Source of the DNA: Siphonodentalium dalli
Taxonomy: Eukaryota > Mollusca > Scaphopoda > Gadilida > Siphonodentaliidae
Assembly: GCA_032622095.1 (NCBI GenBank)
Contig: CP136068.1
Span: 159,359,465 to 159,423,464 of the forward strand
Direction of reading: 5' to 3'
DNA: 64,000 nucleotides
Within the stretch, counting starts at the first letter, position 1. Each line of letters opens with the position of its first letter. The notes under the pieces are model-generated. The model made no database searches and had not been told where the DNA came from. It saw only the letters and a list, made by a program, of their open reading frames with translations. The position numbers were made by a program, and so were the translations under genes. This document shows, one piece after another, positions 35,453 to 46,950 of the stretch.

Positions 35453-36232
35453 TTTTTTTTTTTTTTTTAATTATTTTTTTATTGTGAACAAAGAATAACA
35501 AAAGAGAAAAGACATAATACACGCACTCGCTCATGCTCTCGATCCAGGACATGGAAGAGCGGACTCTGCCATGACCTGGCCTACTTTCGTACCAGTGACA
35601 TGACTTTCGGAAATATTTAAAGGCACATATTGTGTTGGGACTATATCTTTCTTTAGGCACCGTTCAACTTAACAGCAAGACGAAGCAGTGATATTAGTTT
35701 CTTCCTTGAAATATATTTGACCGAAAATTTGCTTTCTTTAGCTAAAATAATGGTGATAAAACAATAGACTATTTTGTTTCCGTCAGAATAACATTCAAAA
35801 TCCCGTACTAAAGCAGCTAAAGTGTTTGATGGTGTGTAGTAAGTATATCAGGTTTGCAGAATCAAAGTTCCAAACAATATGTGTAACTTTAATTATTTTA
35901 TGTTCAGAGTTTACCATAAACAGTATAATTAATAAATTAACCATATTGAAACTGTATTGTAAATATTGGTTCGACAGCTATCTGGAAAATACACAACGCT
36001 CGCTGTTTTTGCTTTTCGGACAGTGTTGTGATGTGTTTAATAAAACAGGTGTATCTATTGCAGTTATCGTAGAATATGATTGGTCAAATTATAATGATCA
36101 GTGTAACACTAAATTGGATAGATTTCTTTCGCTCGGGTACCGGGTATAATTCATTTTGTTGTGTGCTATATTCAGAGTCACTGTTTATGTCGGGTGTATT
36201 TTTGAGTCTGCAAATATCGGGGTTTCAGTCTA

Positions 36233-38368
36233 TTATTTTATTTTTAAGGCATTTCGAAGTGTCATCCACTGGTTATCGAAGTCATAATTCATGTTACATT
36301 TTGCATTGTATCTCTCGCATCCATACCTAAATTGAAGATCGCAAAGGAATGAGCAAAGCGACAGTTGTGTTGGCGTGAATTTTGTCCTGTATATATACTG
36401 TTTCATCACTAACAGGAAGAGGTTGCTTATTGACTTTCTGTATTCGTGATCTATACCGATAATAATATTCTTCTTTGTTAGATCAATGGGAAAATGGTTG
36501 TTTTCCTTCCATATTTCAATTTCCTTTATAAAGGTTTGTACATGGGGACAGTCCCAAAAGATATGAGAAATTGTTTCCTGTAAATTTTGACACCGATTGC
36601 AGAAGTCGTCGACTCGAAGGTTAGCCAACTTCAGAAATTTATTGGTACCGATAATTCGCGTGTTTATTCTGAATTGGAGCCACTGTAATTTCGTATCGGT
36701 TGTCGTTTTAAAGGGCATGCTCAAATATTCTTCCCAATTTTCTATCTTCTCGGAAATTTCGGATTCCCATTTTTGACATGAATTTGGCATAATTTTCTCA
36801 CTTTCTAGCACTTTATAAAATAATTGTCCGCCCTTTTTGTCACGGAGTATCGCAGTAAGATTATTAGGTAGGTATGGGCATGGTATACGGATTAATGGTT
36901 GATTAAGAGAACTTGCCATTGATATAATCTGACGTTTTATGTTGCTGATAGTTATGAAATCGACGCGGATGTTGAAATTTGCATATAATGTGTGTGGGGT
37001 ATGGAATGTATAATCTGATTGGAATAAATCGTTTATAAAATATATTCCCGCATCTCTCCACGATTTAAAGTTGATTGATGAACCTCCAATTTTTATGTTC
37101 GGATTATTCCAGATAGTCGAAGCCATAATAGTATTATTTGAATTATTTAATCGCATAAATTTACACCATGCACCGAAAACATCTCTCCAGAATGGATTTG
37201 CGAACTTGTTTGTTTGCTTTGCAATATAACTTGAATGGTACGTGAGAAATAGTTGGTCGTTTAAGAAAGATGTAGTGTTACACAATGAAGCCCATTTTGA
37301 TTGTTTGCAAACCAAGCGTCGTATCCAGGTAATTTTCATGGCATTATCAAAGTTTTCAACATTAATCATCTTCAAACCTCCGTGCATATGATCGGCACAT
37401 AATTGTTTTCTTTTTATTCGATCGCGTTTGGAATTCCAAATGAAATTATATAAACAGGTATTTAGGGCTTTAAAAAAAGTTGTACCTGGACTTGGTAGAG
37501 TTATAAATAGGTGTGTCAATTTCGGTAAGATGAGGGATTTGACAACGGTTATTCTACCTAAAGGGGTCAGGAGTCTGTGTTTCCAAATTTTTGTGGTCTT
37601 TTCTATATCTTCGAGTTTATAATTGTAGTTTATATTCATGTTTGTTAAATCAGTGTCGAAGTGTATACCTAGAAAATTGAAAGTGTTTACAGTGGACAGG
37701 TTTAAATCTATAAGAACATGCCGTATTTTATTTGGTGACCCTATCCCTATCCATGCTGATTGACATTTTTCAGGATTTACGCGCAGACCCGATACCCGAG
37801 CAAATTCGTCAAGTGTTAAGTACGATTCACGTAGACTTTTTTCAGAACCATCAAGAATGAGCGTCGTGTCGTCCGCATATTGTGTTATTTTGTACTCTGA
37901 ACCGCCGAGGATAATCCCTTTAATTGTATTGTTTTGGCGTATCATTAGCCCCAAGACTTCTGCGCAGATGAGTAAAATATACGGTGATATTGGGTCACCC
38001 TGGCGGCAGCCTCTCCCTAACAAAAAGCTCTGAGAAATATGACCATTAATCAGAATAGATGAGCTGGCATGATCGTACAAAATTGATAGCCACTTCTTTA
38101 TGGTATCTCCAAAATTAAAAAGGTCAAGACATTTTCTTATAAATGACCAGGAAACAGTGTCAAACGCTTTTTCAAAATCGATAAGGAGTAGTAGACCAGA
38201 TTTATTTTCTTGCTTTGTCCTGTGAATTATGTCATATATTAATCGGGTGTTGTCTCCTATATACCTACCAGCTAAAAACCCAGTTTGATCGGGATTGATT
38301 ATAGATGAGAGCACACGTTTTATTCTGTTCGCTATACATGACGAGGCTAGTTTGTAAGATGTATTCAA
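36233..38368 (-). pseudogene. LINE ORF2, reverse transcriptase and C-terminal part
   Basis: This long open frame of 711 codons holds the reverse transcriptase core: motif A LIDFEKAFD at residues 62-70, motif B GRGCRQGDPISP at 119-129 and the catalytic YADD at 164-167, all intact. A thumb region follows and then a long connecting domain. The CCHC motif C-x2-C-x8-H-x5-C starts at residue 590, as at the C-terminus of L1-type ORF2. The frame is the downstream portion only. It is disconnected from its N-terminal part by a single-base indel in a run of seven A residues (T at 38388-38394 on the plus strand). The enzyme motifs are preserved, so the copy is young, but the ORF as a whole is not continuous. 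Confidence 0.9.
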
Positions 38369-38387
38369 AAGGGAGATGGGACGCCAG

Positions 38388-39210
38388 TTTTTTTAGCATC
38401 TTTCTATTTTTATCCTTTTTTGGAATCAAAGTTATAATACCTTGCTTTTGTGTGATTGATAGTTCCCCTACCGAAAACGATTCATTGAGCGAGTCTATTA
38501 AAAGGGGACTTAAGTCAGACCAAATTTTTTTATAAAATTCGTAGGTGTATCCAGATGGCCCTGGGCTTTTATTATTTTTGGTGTTCTTAAGCGCGTCTGT
38601 TAATTCTTGCAAAGTTAATGGTCCTTCAATACTCGAGGCCTGCGTAGGGTTTAGTTTAGGAACTTTTCCATCTTTAAGAAGGGAGTTTAGATCGCGATCG
38701 TCCATTGACCTATGTGAGTATAAATTAAGGTAAAATTTTCGGGTTTCTTTCATAATATCGTTTTGTTTCGTGATTGTACTACCATCGGCGATTGTCAGAC
38801 TGGTCAGGGTTTTGGAGATGTAGTTACGTTTTTCTAAATTTAGAAAATATTTTGTTGGTTTTTCACCTTCTTCTATCCATTTAGCACGAGATCGAACCAT
38901 GGCTCCGCGGATTGTTTCTTTTCGCATTGCTTCAATTTCGGCTTCTAATTTTTCCAAGTCTTTCATTATTTTCTGTTTGTCACCAGAGATGTTGGATTCA
39001 AGATCTGAAATAATTTTTTCCTTTTTTGATGTCAGATTTTTCTCGATTTTTGTTCGCTCACGTTTTCGATGTGCGGAAAAGCGTATGGTGGCGCCTCTGA
39101 TATCAAGCAACACTGCGTCGAGGAAGAGTCGTTTTCCAATTGAACATTTTATCTTGCTTTCGTTTTCGGTTACATTTGTGGAGTAAGAATATCTAATTTT
39201 ATTTTCAGCT
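38388..39210 (-). pseudogene. LINE ORF2, middle part (linker and N-terminal RT motifs)
   Basis: This is the continuation upstream of the reverse transcriptase, in another frame. It has a Lys/Glu-rich coiled-coil-like linker, then RSRAKWIEEGEKPTKYFLNL and the template-binding segments KSPGPSGYTYEFYKKIW and GIITLIPKKDK, all standard for LINE RT motifs 0-2. The frame ends through the A7 indel at 38388-38394. At its upper end it is out of frame with the endonuclease because of a second indel near 39205-39215. Confidence 0.85.
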
Positions 39211-40018
39211 ATTCATTGATTTTACTAAATTAACATATTCTCTACAGTACAGAAGAGAATTATTAAATTTCCAAAACCCTGGACCAGTTTTGATGTCACT
39301 GACGTTTAATGAGAGTGAAATAATAGAATGATCTGATTTGTACCCAGGTAAAATTTCCGGTCCTTCTCCAGTTAGATTAAGGAGGTCCTCAGAGATTAAA
39401 AAATAATCTAGCCTCGCCATTTTAACTGGGGATTTTCTTCTCCACGTGTAACGTCTTCCTTGTTTATTGAATAGTCTCCACACGTCAACTAGTTCAAGGC
39501 TGCCGGCAAGGTCAACAACTTCATTTATGGCATGGGGGTTATTTATATGTTTGTAGTTATAAGTGTCTATGTCTTGTTTCTGAACAAGATTCCAGTCTCC
39601 ACACATGATTATTTGCGTGTTCCCAATCTGGGTAATTAGTTTTTTTTAGGTTAGAGTAAAAAGCTGGATTATCATCATTGGGCCCATATAAATTCACCAA
39701 ACTTAAACGTATTTTGTCTATGGTTATATCAAGTATAATAAAATTTCCACCAGAGTCTTTGTATGTTTCGTGAATAATATACTCGAAGTTATTTCTAAAT
39801 AGAATAGCTACACCTCAAGCTTGCGAAGAGTATGATGCCATTATTGCTTTGCATCCCCATTCTGCTTCAATGCACCCTTCCATGCGATTAGTAAAGTGTG
39901 TATCTTGCAAACAATATATAGATCCACCAAGGTTACGGATGTGATGGAAAACGTCTCGGCGTTTATCGGTTTGGTTAAGTCCACGGCAGTTCAGAGAAAA
40001 AACTTTTATATTACTCAT
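39205..40018 (-). pseudogene. LINE ORF2, apurinic-type endonuclease domain
   Basis: It starts MSNIKVFSLNCRGLN at 40018, the usual beginning of the endonuclease. QDTH, NLYGPN, MCGDWN, RLDYFL and SDHSII follow, matching the catalytic E/D, N, D and H motifs of the EEP fold. Two lesions break it. One is an in-frame TGA at 39815-39817, where the family has Arg, so probably a CGA-to-TGA CpG transition. The other is a one-base indel in a run of eight A residues (T at 39640-39647). The domain is otherwise well conserved. Confidence 0.85.
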
Positions 40019-42301
40019 TATAGATATGCGGACGCCCTAGCTGTCGAACCAGACACATGTTATGTAGTGGCACACACGGCACATATATATATAATATTAT
40101 GGTACATTTTGATGTCACATTCATTCGCACAAAGAAAAGGGTTACAGACATAACAAAGGTGAAGTACAAAAACAGAAAAAACAGAGACATATACAACCGG
40201 CTAAAGGTCGTCGTCTGCTTGGATGGACAACACCGACCGTCCAGTGGTGGCAGCATATACTACATGTTAAGTTCTTTGGATTGCCACAGCCCGAGCTAGA
40301 TTTATTAGTTCAATACGACTTGCATGTTCGTTTCTTATTGTATTACTATACTTTCCAAGTGATGAAATAAACCAAAGTGAAAATTAGGAGAAGATGAGAT
40401 AGACAGTTAATGGGCTGAGGCACACGGGGTGCTTATATGGATATGTATAGTATATATATACATGTAATATAGTGAAATAAACTAGTGGAATTAGGAAACT
40501 CAATTCGGTATGTAATTAAGTATGTGTTCAATTGTAATTTTTTGGAGATGAACAATCATCTTAAAAAAGTCGATTCATAACGCATCCATATCTAGGTGCA
40601 GACATTATACTGTGCTTAAGTAAGATAATATTACATATTAGTGGCATGCTAACAATGAAATAGTAGTACACATGTTATCTCTGAATAGTTACATGTTCAT
40701 GCATTAATAATAACATGAATGTGTATAGTAATTACTTTCCCCGAGCCTTGCTTATTCCACAAGCCGCACCATATGCTCACTGCGACTATTGAGCTGCACG
40801 CATATGAATTAGCATAATAAGTGTTATATGCCTTATTTTAGTCATGACCAAAGCATTGTGTGAAAGCAAGTAAACTAGATATATAGATTAAGTGGCATTT
40901 ACATGTAAATTAACTTGATAGGGAGCTGCTCATATATCAGCACCGTCAATAATTTGGAAGTAGCTCGCATTTGATGCCAAAAAATCATAATACGGCGTGG
41001 AAATAACACCAACTCATTACTTGATAAAACAGTAGCACATTTGTTAAATCTGGACGTTTTTCTTGGTTGGTGAGGCTAAATATAGATAGATACTCGACCG
41101 GGCAAACCGATCGATAAAGCACACATTCCATCAATAATTAGCACTCATCATACACGACTGATTTTGTGAGTTTGCTCGTGTGACACCCGTAGTTATGTCA
41201 AACCCCATTTGTTCCATGTGTTTATTTTTTGTGCTAATTCGGAAGGTTCCCGTAGGCGAAGTATGTTTTGGATTAATGTTTGTCTTTTGGGTTTCGGATT
41301 TCTGGATTTACTATGGATCTTATTGTGTTTCCGAAATAAGGATTATTTTCGAGAGGTCTTTCTTTAACAATTAAATAAATGGAAATAAATAGTTGAGTTG
41401 TTTGGACACTGACCAGCTGACAGTAATGCAAAACAAGAAATCAAATAGCCGAGTGTTCAACAACATGTTACTTACACGTACATGCCAGTTAGCTGATCGG
41501 ATTGATATTATTTGGTGCTGCTTGAGTAACATATGTCATGGATCCACGGTAGGCATTTACTATACACAACTATAACACGTATAGTATGTTTTTTGTTTTG
41601 TCTTTACATGTATGGATGTTACAATGTTGGGGGGGGGGGGGGTTTGGTTCAATTTAGATAATATTATGATGATAATCAGATAACGTGTACTACAATATAC
41701 TATAATAGGGCAATGAGATATAATAAGTATTAACTTAACTCATTCCATATTATGTGGCAGTATTCGAGTTATGAGATAAAGCTTCGAATATGTATTGGTA
41801 AAGATAGGATTAGGCACAATTTAGATAAATGGAAATTAGTGATTAAATTAATTCTTGTGTGACATTTGTGGGTATTAAGATCACACTGGAAATCATATGA
41901 ATGATTTGGGGAGAAATTCTGATATTATATAAAAGTTGTTTGCTATATATCAACATAGTATTTAATATTATACAGTCAAGTGGTCTCAGTATAATATTGA
42001 AAACCATGTCATTTGCATGACTATTCCAAGTAAGCTATAAAATAAGCTTTTATTTGGTGAGGTGTGTTCAAGTAGGGTGAGGTAATTTTCCACAACTGGG
42101 ATGTGAGGGGTTGGGATAATTGTATGAAATGAAGGGGTATTTGTATCATTGGAGATATATGGTTAGAGTAGGGGTGATTTTTATGATATCAATGAAAATT
42201 GAGTTAGGAATGGGGTTTTTAGTGTGACAATTTGAGATGTCACATGTTGGAAAAATACAACATATTTACATACAAATAGCATCTAAACACATCTAAACAT
42301 A
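40019..42301 (-). other. LINE inter-ORF region, 2.28 kb
   Basis: It lies inside the element between the ORF1 stop and the ORF2 start, with no frame longer than about 85 codons on either strand. It includes a G run of 14 at 41629-41642. Spacers in L1-group elements are usually far shorter, so this may be a family feature or an old insertion into the element. I could not identify inverted repeats or a second target duplication within it. Confidence 0.6.
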
Positions 42302-43207
42302 TCAAGTATCAATTATCATGTTAAGCTCTTCCTCAGTGCGGAATTTTACAATTTTCCCAGCTGATAACTTTAAGTAAAGTTTGCCATTTGTTAACCAAGA
42401 GTTTTGTACACATGTAGCTTTGTAGGCCTTGGTAAGTAGTTCATGGTTCAGTTTTGTGGCATCTTCAACAATTGAAATGCCAGATTTTTTTAGGCAGCTC
42501 CTGGTCTCAATCACATCATACTTTGTAAATCTGTTCACAAATTTAACTATGATTGCTCTCGGTTTTTGTCTACTTTGTGGCTGATTGACTTTACCTATTC
42601 TGTGACACATGTCAATTTCACCCACCGGGAGGTCTAAGTTGAGACGTTTATGGAATAGTTCAAGCACTTTCTTTCGACAATCTTTAGCAGTCTCCTTGGA
42701 ATCCGCCTCCCCTATACCGAAAATTCGAATGCTGTCTTTACGTCCTTGTTGTTCCAAGTCATTGTAACTATATTTCATTTTCCTCATTTCTTCTGCCAAT
42801 TCATTTTCACGTTTTCCCAATAGTTCTAATTTATTATTCTTTTCCTTTTCAAGCACCTTTATTTTATTTTCGAAAGTTGTAACCTTTTCATTGAACGCTT
42901 GGAGAATGTCTTCCTTGAATTTGCTGACTATGTGGCCAAAATTTTTAATTTGGGACTGTTGTTCTTTAGAATAAGAGTCATGATTCTTTGTCGATGCTTC
43001 AGTCAGTGCATCAACTCTTGCAATCAGGTTTTGTAACTGTTTAGGAATATCACCCAAAATAGGCGACGGAGGGACAGCACCCGGTTTATCCATAAAATCT
43101 TCCATCGTAAGTTGTTTCTTTGGTTCCGGATTAAAGCTATCTTCACTATCAATTGTTGAATTTGAATTATTGTTATTTTTCTTGGAATGTTTCCTTTTTC
43201 TTGTCAT
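42302..43207 (-). CDS. LINE ORF1 protein (RNA-binding chaperone type)
   Basis: This is an uninterrupted frame of 301 codons. Residues 1-40 are basic and Asn/Ser-rich. About 55-155 form a heptad-like coiled coil rich in Lys, Glu and Leu. The segment 157-232 resembles the L1 ORF1 RRM: DSIRIFGIGE as the RNP2-like strand, HRIGK, and RAIIVKFVNR as the RNP1-like strand. A C-terminal domain of about 70 residues follows. Proteins of this type trimerise, bind the LINE RNA and act as nucleic-acid chaperones during retrotransposition. Unlike ORF2 in the same element, it has no frameshift or stop. Its start at 43207 lies about 250 bp from the 5' end. Confidence 0.85.
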   Translation of the reverse strand: MTRKRKHSKKNNNNSNSTIDSEDSFNPEPKKQLTMEDFMDKPGAVPPSPILGDIPKQLQNLIARVDALTEASTKNHDSYSKEQQSQIKNFGHIVSKFKEDILQAFNEKVTTFENKIKVLEKEKNNKLELLGKRENELAEEMRKMKYSYNDLEQQGRKDSIRIFGIGEADSKETAKDCRKKVLELFHKRLNLDLPVGEIDMCHRIGKVNQPQSRQKPRAIIVKFVNRFTKYDVIETRSCLKKSGISIVEDATKLNHELLTKAYKATCVQNSWLTNGKLYLKLSAGKIVKFRTEEELNMIIDT

Positions 43208-43458
43208 TTGAGTTTTTGTTTACATTCAGATATTTAAAATGGCGGCCACTGGGCGGTCGTTGTAGTCCAGAATTAAACACCGAAATTGGGCATCACCGTT
43301 CCTCTGCTAAACGTTGGCTCTCTCGTAAAACATACCTCTTCGTTTATGGAGCAGTTCCTACCTATCTGGAACACCGATCCCCTTTTCGTAGCTTAATATA
43401 TTACTTTATTTGGACTATGTTTGAAAATGCGTCCTACCGCTGCAACGTCATTACCGGT

Positions 43459-43473
43459 GCGTTGTTGGGACTT
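43459..43473. repeat. Target-site duplication of the LINE, right copy
   Basis: It is identical to 35438-35452 and marks the 5' boundary of the minus-strand element at 43458. Confidence 0.9.
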
Positions 43474-44019
43474 GTCCAATAAGAATCGAGGAAAATGCGA
43501 GAGAAAAGTAGAGTAATTAGAGTGAAGTTAAGCATGTACAATATACATTTTGATTAAATATACCACCCGTTTATACAAGACCCCAACTGTCCAAATATTC
43601 TTTACCATGTGTCCGGGCCTAATTCAGGGGACTCCCCGTTGCATTGAGTGCTTCCAAGTCACGGCGTTTAGGCCAATTTGAAGTGCGAGACCCCAGACAA
43701 CCACCCCTCGTGCGCAATTCCATGTGTCGAATTATAAGTTAGTAGAGGATGACCTGATATATGTTCTCCGATTAGATAACGTTTGTTCCCCTTTAGTTTT
43801 GTGTTGTTCTTTCCCTGGGTAACGGTAGTTCCTACATTATTTTACTCCTAGGCTTTTGTTTGATGGGGAATGGAGGTGACTAACGCACTTGTCGATTGCG
43901 GCCAAGCCCCCTCTCACCCCATATTGAGAGCCCCATATTTTAAGTTTGTTTGGGATTGGGAGAGACTCAGTGTTTTGGCGGAGATGGCCACATGTTTATT
44001 AAATTAAACGATACAGAGG
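43474..44019. other. No gene recognised
   Basis: This is right flank of the LINE. It is unique sequence of rising GC content toward the repeat block that follows, and no exon was found. Confidence 0.5.
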
Positions 44020-46950
44020 TTTAATGAGGGCCAACAGGTCCGGATAGTCCTCCATGCGGTGTGAGGCTCGATGGGAGTCGACTCGAGCAGCATATGCCGG
44101 TGGTGTGTCGGCCCATACATCTGGGTAGATGGATGTGATGAGCCCGATGGGGTTCTACTCGAGTAGATGTCGGTGGTGTGTCGGTCCAGACATCTAGGTG
44201 CATGGATGTGATGGGCTCGATGGGGTGCAGCTCGAGCGGCATATGCTGGTGGTATGTCGGCCCAGGCATCCGGCGGTGAATGGAGATGATGTGCTCGATG
44301 GGGTACGGCTCGAGCGACAGACACTGGTGGTATATCGGCCCAGCATCCGGTGGAATGAATGTGGTGCATGGATGTGGTTCACGAGTTCGATCCGGACCAG
44401 CATGCCCCGCACTCCGGCGATGTGACCGCACAGCAGCTGGAAAGAGAAAATAGACAAGCACAGCGAGGGAAACGAAGACATCAGCAGAAGCAGCATAAAC
44501 AAATGCGCGGCCCCTGGGAAACGGCGGGGAAGCAGAAACACAACGGGTGGAGCAAGCAGTGTATGATGCATAAGCAGCCGGGGGGGCATAATCAGCGGCG
44601 AAATCCAGGTAGCGGATGAAAAATCAGCAGTGGGTGAAGCAGAGGATGTGATGAGCTCGATTGGATTCGGCTAGAGCAGCAAAGGCCGGTTGGGCGTTGG
44701 CCCAGGCATCGAGGTGCGGGATGAGATGAGCTCGATGGGATACGGCTCGAGCAGCAGATGCCGGTGATATGACGACCCAGGCATAAGCAGCGCATGAAGC
44801 GGAAGAGGCGACGAGGCGATGACGCATGAATAGCGGATGGTACGAGATGAGGCCGCAGCGGTGGGCGGATCGGGAGCGGCGGAATAAAAAGCAGCGGGCG
44901 AAGAAGAGGATGAGTTGAGGTGAGCTCGATGGGATTCGGCTCGAGCAGCCGATGCCGGTGGTGCGGCGGCACAAGCATCGCGGGTGCGGTGAAATGAGCT
45001 CGATGGGAAACGGCTCGAGAGGCAGATGCTGGTGGGTGTCGGCCCAGGCATAAGCAACGCATGAAGCGAAGATGCGGTGAGGCAGGAGTAGCAGGTGAAA
45101 CGTGAGCTGAGGGAGGAGCGTGAGCGGCGAATTAACCGAAGCAGCGGGAGGAGCCAACGCGGCGGGAGGGGCAGAAGCTGCGGGGTAGGCAAAAGCGGGG
45201 GATAGGTGGAAGCGGCGGTGATGTATAACCAGCAGGTGAGGCGACAGCAGCGGGCGAAGCGGGTGCGGCGGTAATGAGAAGCAGCGGGTGAAGCAAAGTA
45301 TGAGATGAGCTCGATGGGATTCGGCTCGAGCAGCAGATGATGGAGGGTGGCGGCCCAGACAGCTAAGGTGAGGGATGAGATGAGCTCGATGGGAGACGGC
45401 TCGAGCGGCAGATGCCGGTGGTATGTCGGCCCAGGCATGAGCAGCGCATGAAGCGGAAGAGGCGGTGAGGCATGAGTAGTTGTTGAGACGCGATCAGCGG
45501 GTAAATCGTGAGCGGCGGATAAACAAGAGAAGCGGGGGGGCAAAAGCGGCAGGGGAGCAGGGCGGCGGTATATGCAAGAGCAGTCGGAGAGGTGGAAGCT
45601 GCGGTGAGGTATAACCAGTGAGTGAGGCGTCAGCGGCGGTGAAACGCGAGCGTCGGTAATGAGAAGCAGCGGTTGAAGCAGAGAATGAGATGAGCTCGAT
45701 GGGATTCGGCTCGAGCAGCAGATGCTGGTGGTGAGTCGGCCCAGGCATCGGGGTGCGGGATGAAATGAGCTCGATGGGAGACGGCTCGAGCGACAGATGC
45801 CGGTGGTATGTCGGCCCAGGAACACGCAGAATTGGAAGCGGAAGAGGCGGTGAGGTATGAGTAGCGGGTGAGACGTGGACGGCGGGCGAAGCGAGCGGCA
45901 GAGAAGCAGAAGCGGCGGGTGAGGTAGAAACCACACGTGAAGCAACAAGCGGCGGTTAACCATAAGCGGCGGGCGAGGCGGAGGAGCGGGTGAAGCATGA
46001 TCGGCGGGAGTGGCAGGAGCGATGGCGATTGATAAGCGGGAGTGGAGACAAAAGCAGCGAGAAGGGGCAGAGACGACGGGTGAAGCACAAGCGGCCGTGG
46101 AGCGTAAGCGGAGGTTGGAGCGTAAATGGCGGTGAAGCGTAATCGGCCGGTGAAGCGAGAGCGGCGGGTGAAGCGTTAGCGGCGGTAAAGCGGGAGCGGC
46201 TGGTGGAGCGTTATTGGCGGGTGAAGCGTTAGCAGCGGGTGAAGCATAAGCGGCGGTGAAGCGGAAGCGGCGCGTGAAGCGGAAGCGGTGGGTGATGCAA
46301 GAGCAGCGGGTGATGCACGAGAAGCGGGTGATGCAAGGGCAGCGGGTGATACAAGAGCAAGGGTTGATGCAGCATAGCGATGAGCTCGATGGGAGTCGGA
46401 TCGAGCAGCAGATGCTGGTGATGTGGCGGCCCAGACAACGGATGCATGGATTGGCAGAGCTCGATGGGATGCGGCTCGAGCGGTACAATCCGATGGACGT
46501 CGGGCCAGACAGAAGCAGCAGGTGACGCGGGTTGAAGTGTAAGCGGCGACCGAAATATAAGCAACGTTTGAAGCAAAAAGGCGGCGGGAAAGCGGCGGGT
46601 GAGGCGTAAGCGGTGACAGAAGTAGAAGCAGGAACGGCGGTTGAAGCGGAAGCGGTGGTGAACTCTAGGCGAGTGTAGAAACGGGCGGGCGATGTAGAAA
46701 CTGTGGGGAAGCACAGGCAGCGGATGGAGCAATAGCGGGGGGTGAAGCATCACTGGCGGTGAAGCAGAAGCGGCGGGGGGCATAAGCGGCAGGCGAAAGG
46801 CGCCGGCAGTGATTGATTGGCAACAGCAGGGGGAGTGAATCAGAACGATGTAGGATAAGTAGCGGCAGGGAGCACCACGGAGAAAACAGGGGGCGATATC
46901 GACGCCGATGATGTTAGCGGGCCACCAGCGAGCGGAATGAGACAAGCTAG
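44020..46950. repeat. GC-rich complex satellite block, about 3 kb
   Basis: Two unit types alternate. Type 1, about 65-80 bp, reads GATGAGCTCGATGGGA, CGGCTCGAGCAGCAGATGC and CGGTGGTATGTCGGCCCAGGCA. About 14 copies occur, often in close pairs (44050 to 44345, 44650, 44730, 44930, 45000, 45310, 45390, 45690, 45770, 46380, 46460). Type 2 is a unit of about 14-16 bp, GGCGGGTGAAGCG with variants, filling the gaps in runs of 100-400 bp. The block is much richer in G and C than the rest of the window and is strand-asymmetric (purine-rich plus strand). Several long minus-strand frames, the longest 605 codons at 44671-46488, overlap each other in different frames. They are Pro/Ser/Ala/Leu/Arg-rich and follow the repeat, so I treat them as non-coding. 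Confidence 0.8.

Larger units (their letters stand above)
35453..43458 (-). mobile_element. Full-length L1/Tx1-like non-LTR retrotransposon
   Basis: In element order (minus strand) it has a 5' UTR of about 250 bp (43458-43208), an intact ORF1, a spacer of 2.28 kb and a broken ORF2 with endonuclease and reverse transcriptase. A 3' UTR of about 780 bp follows, with an AATAAA-type signal near 35475, and then an A tail seen as T at 35451-35468. A 15-bp target duplication at both ends shows one insertion event by target-primed reverse transcription. The apurinic-type endonuclease, the two-ORF layout, the ORF1 type and the C-terminal CCHC motif place it in the L1/Tx1 group. It splits a sequence that otherwise joins 35437 to 43474. 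Confidence 0.9.

Noticed and set aside
37428..37622. Plus-strand frames across 36.2-39.2 kb
   Set aside because: They are antisense shadows of the LINE ORF2.
44004..44589. Several 120-146-codon minus-strand frames
   Set aside because: They read the same GC-rich satellite units in different frames, so at most one could be real and none shows coding character.
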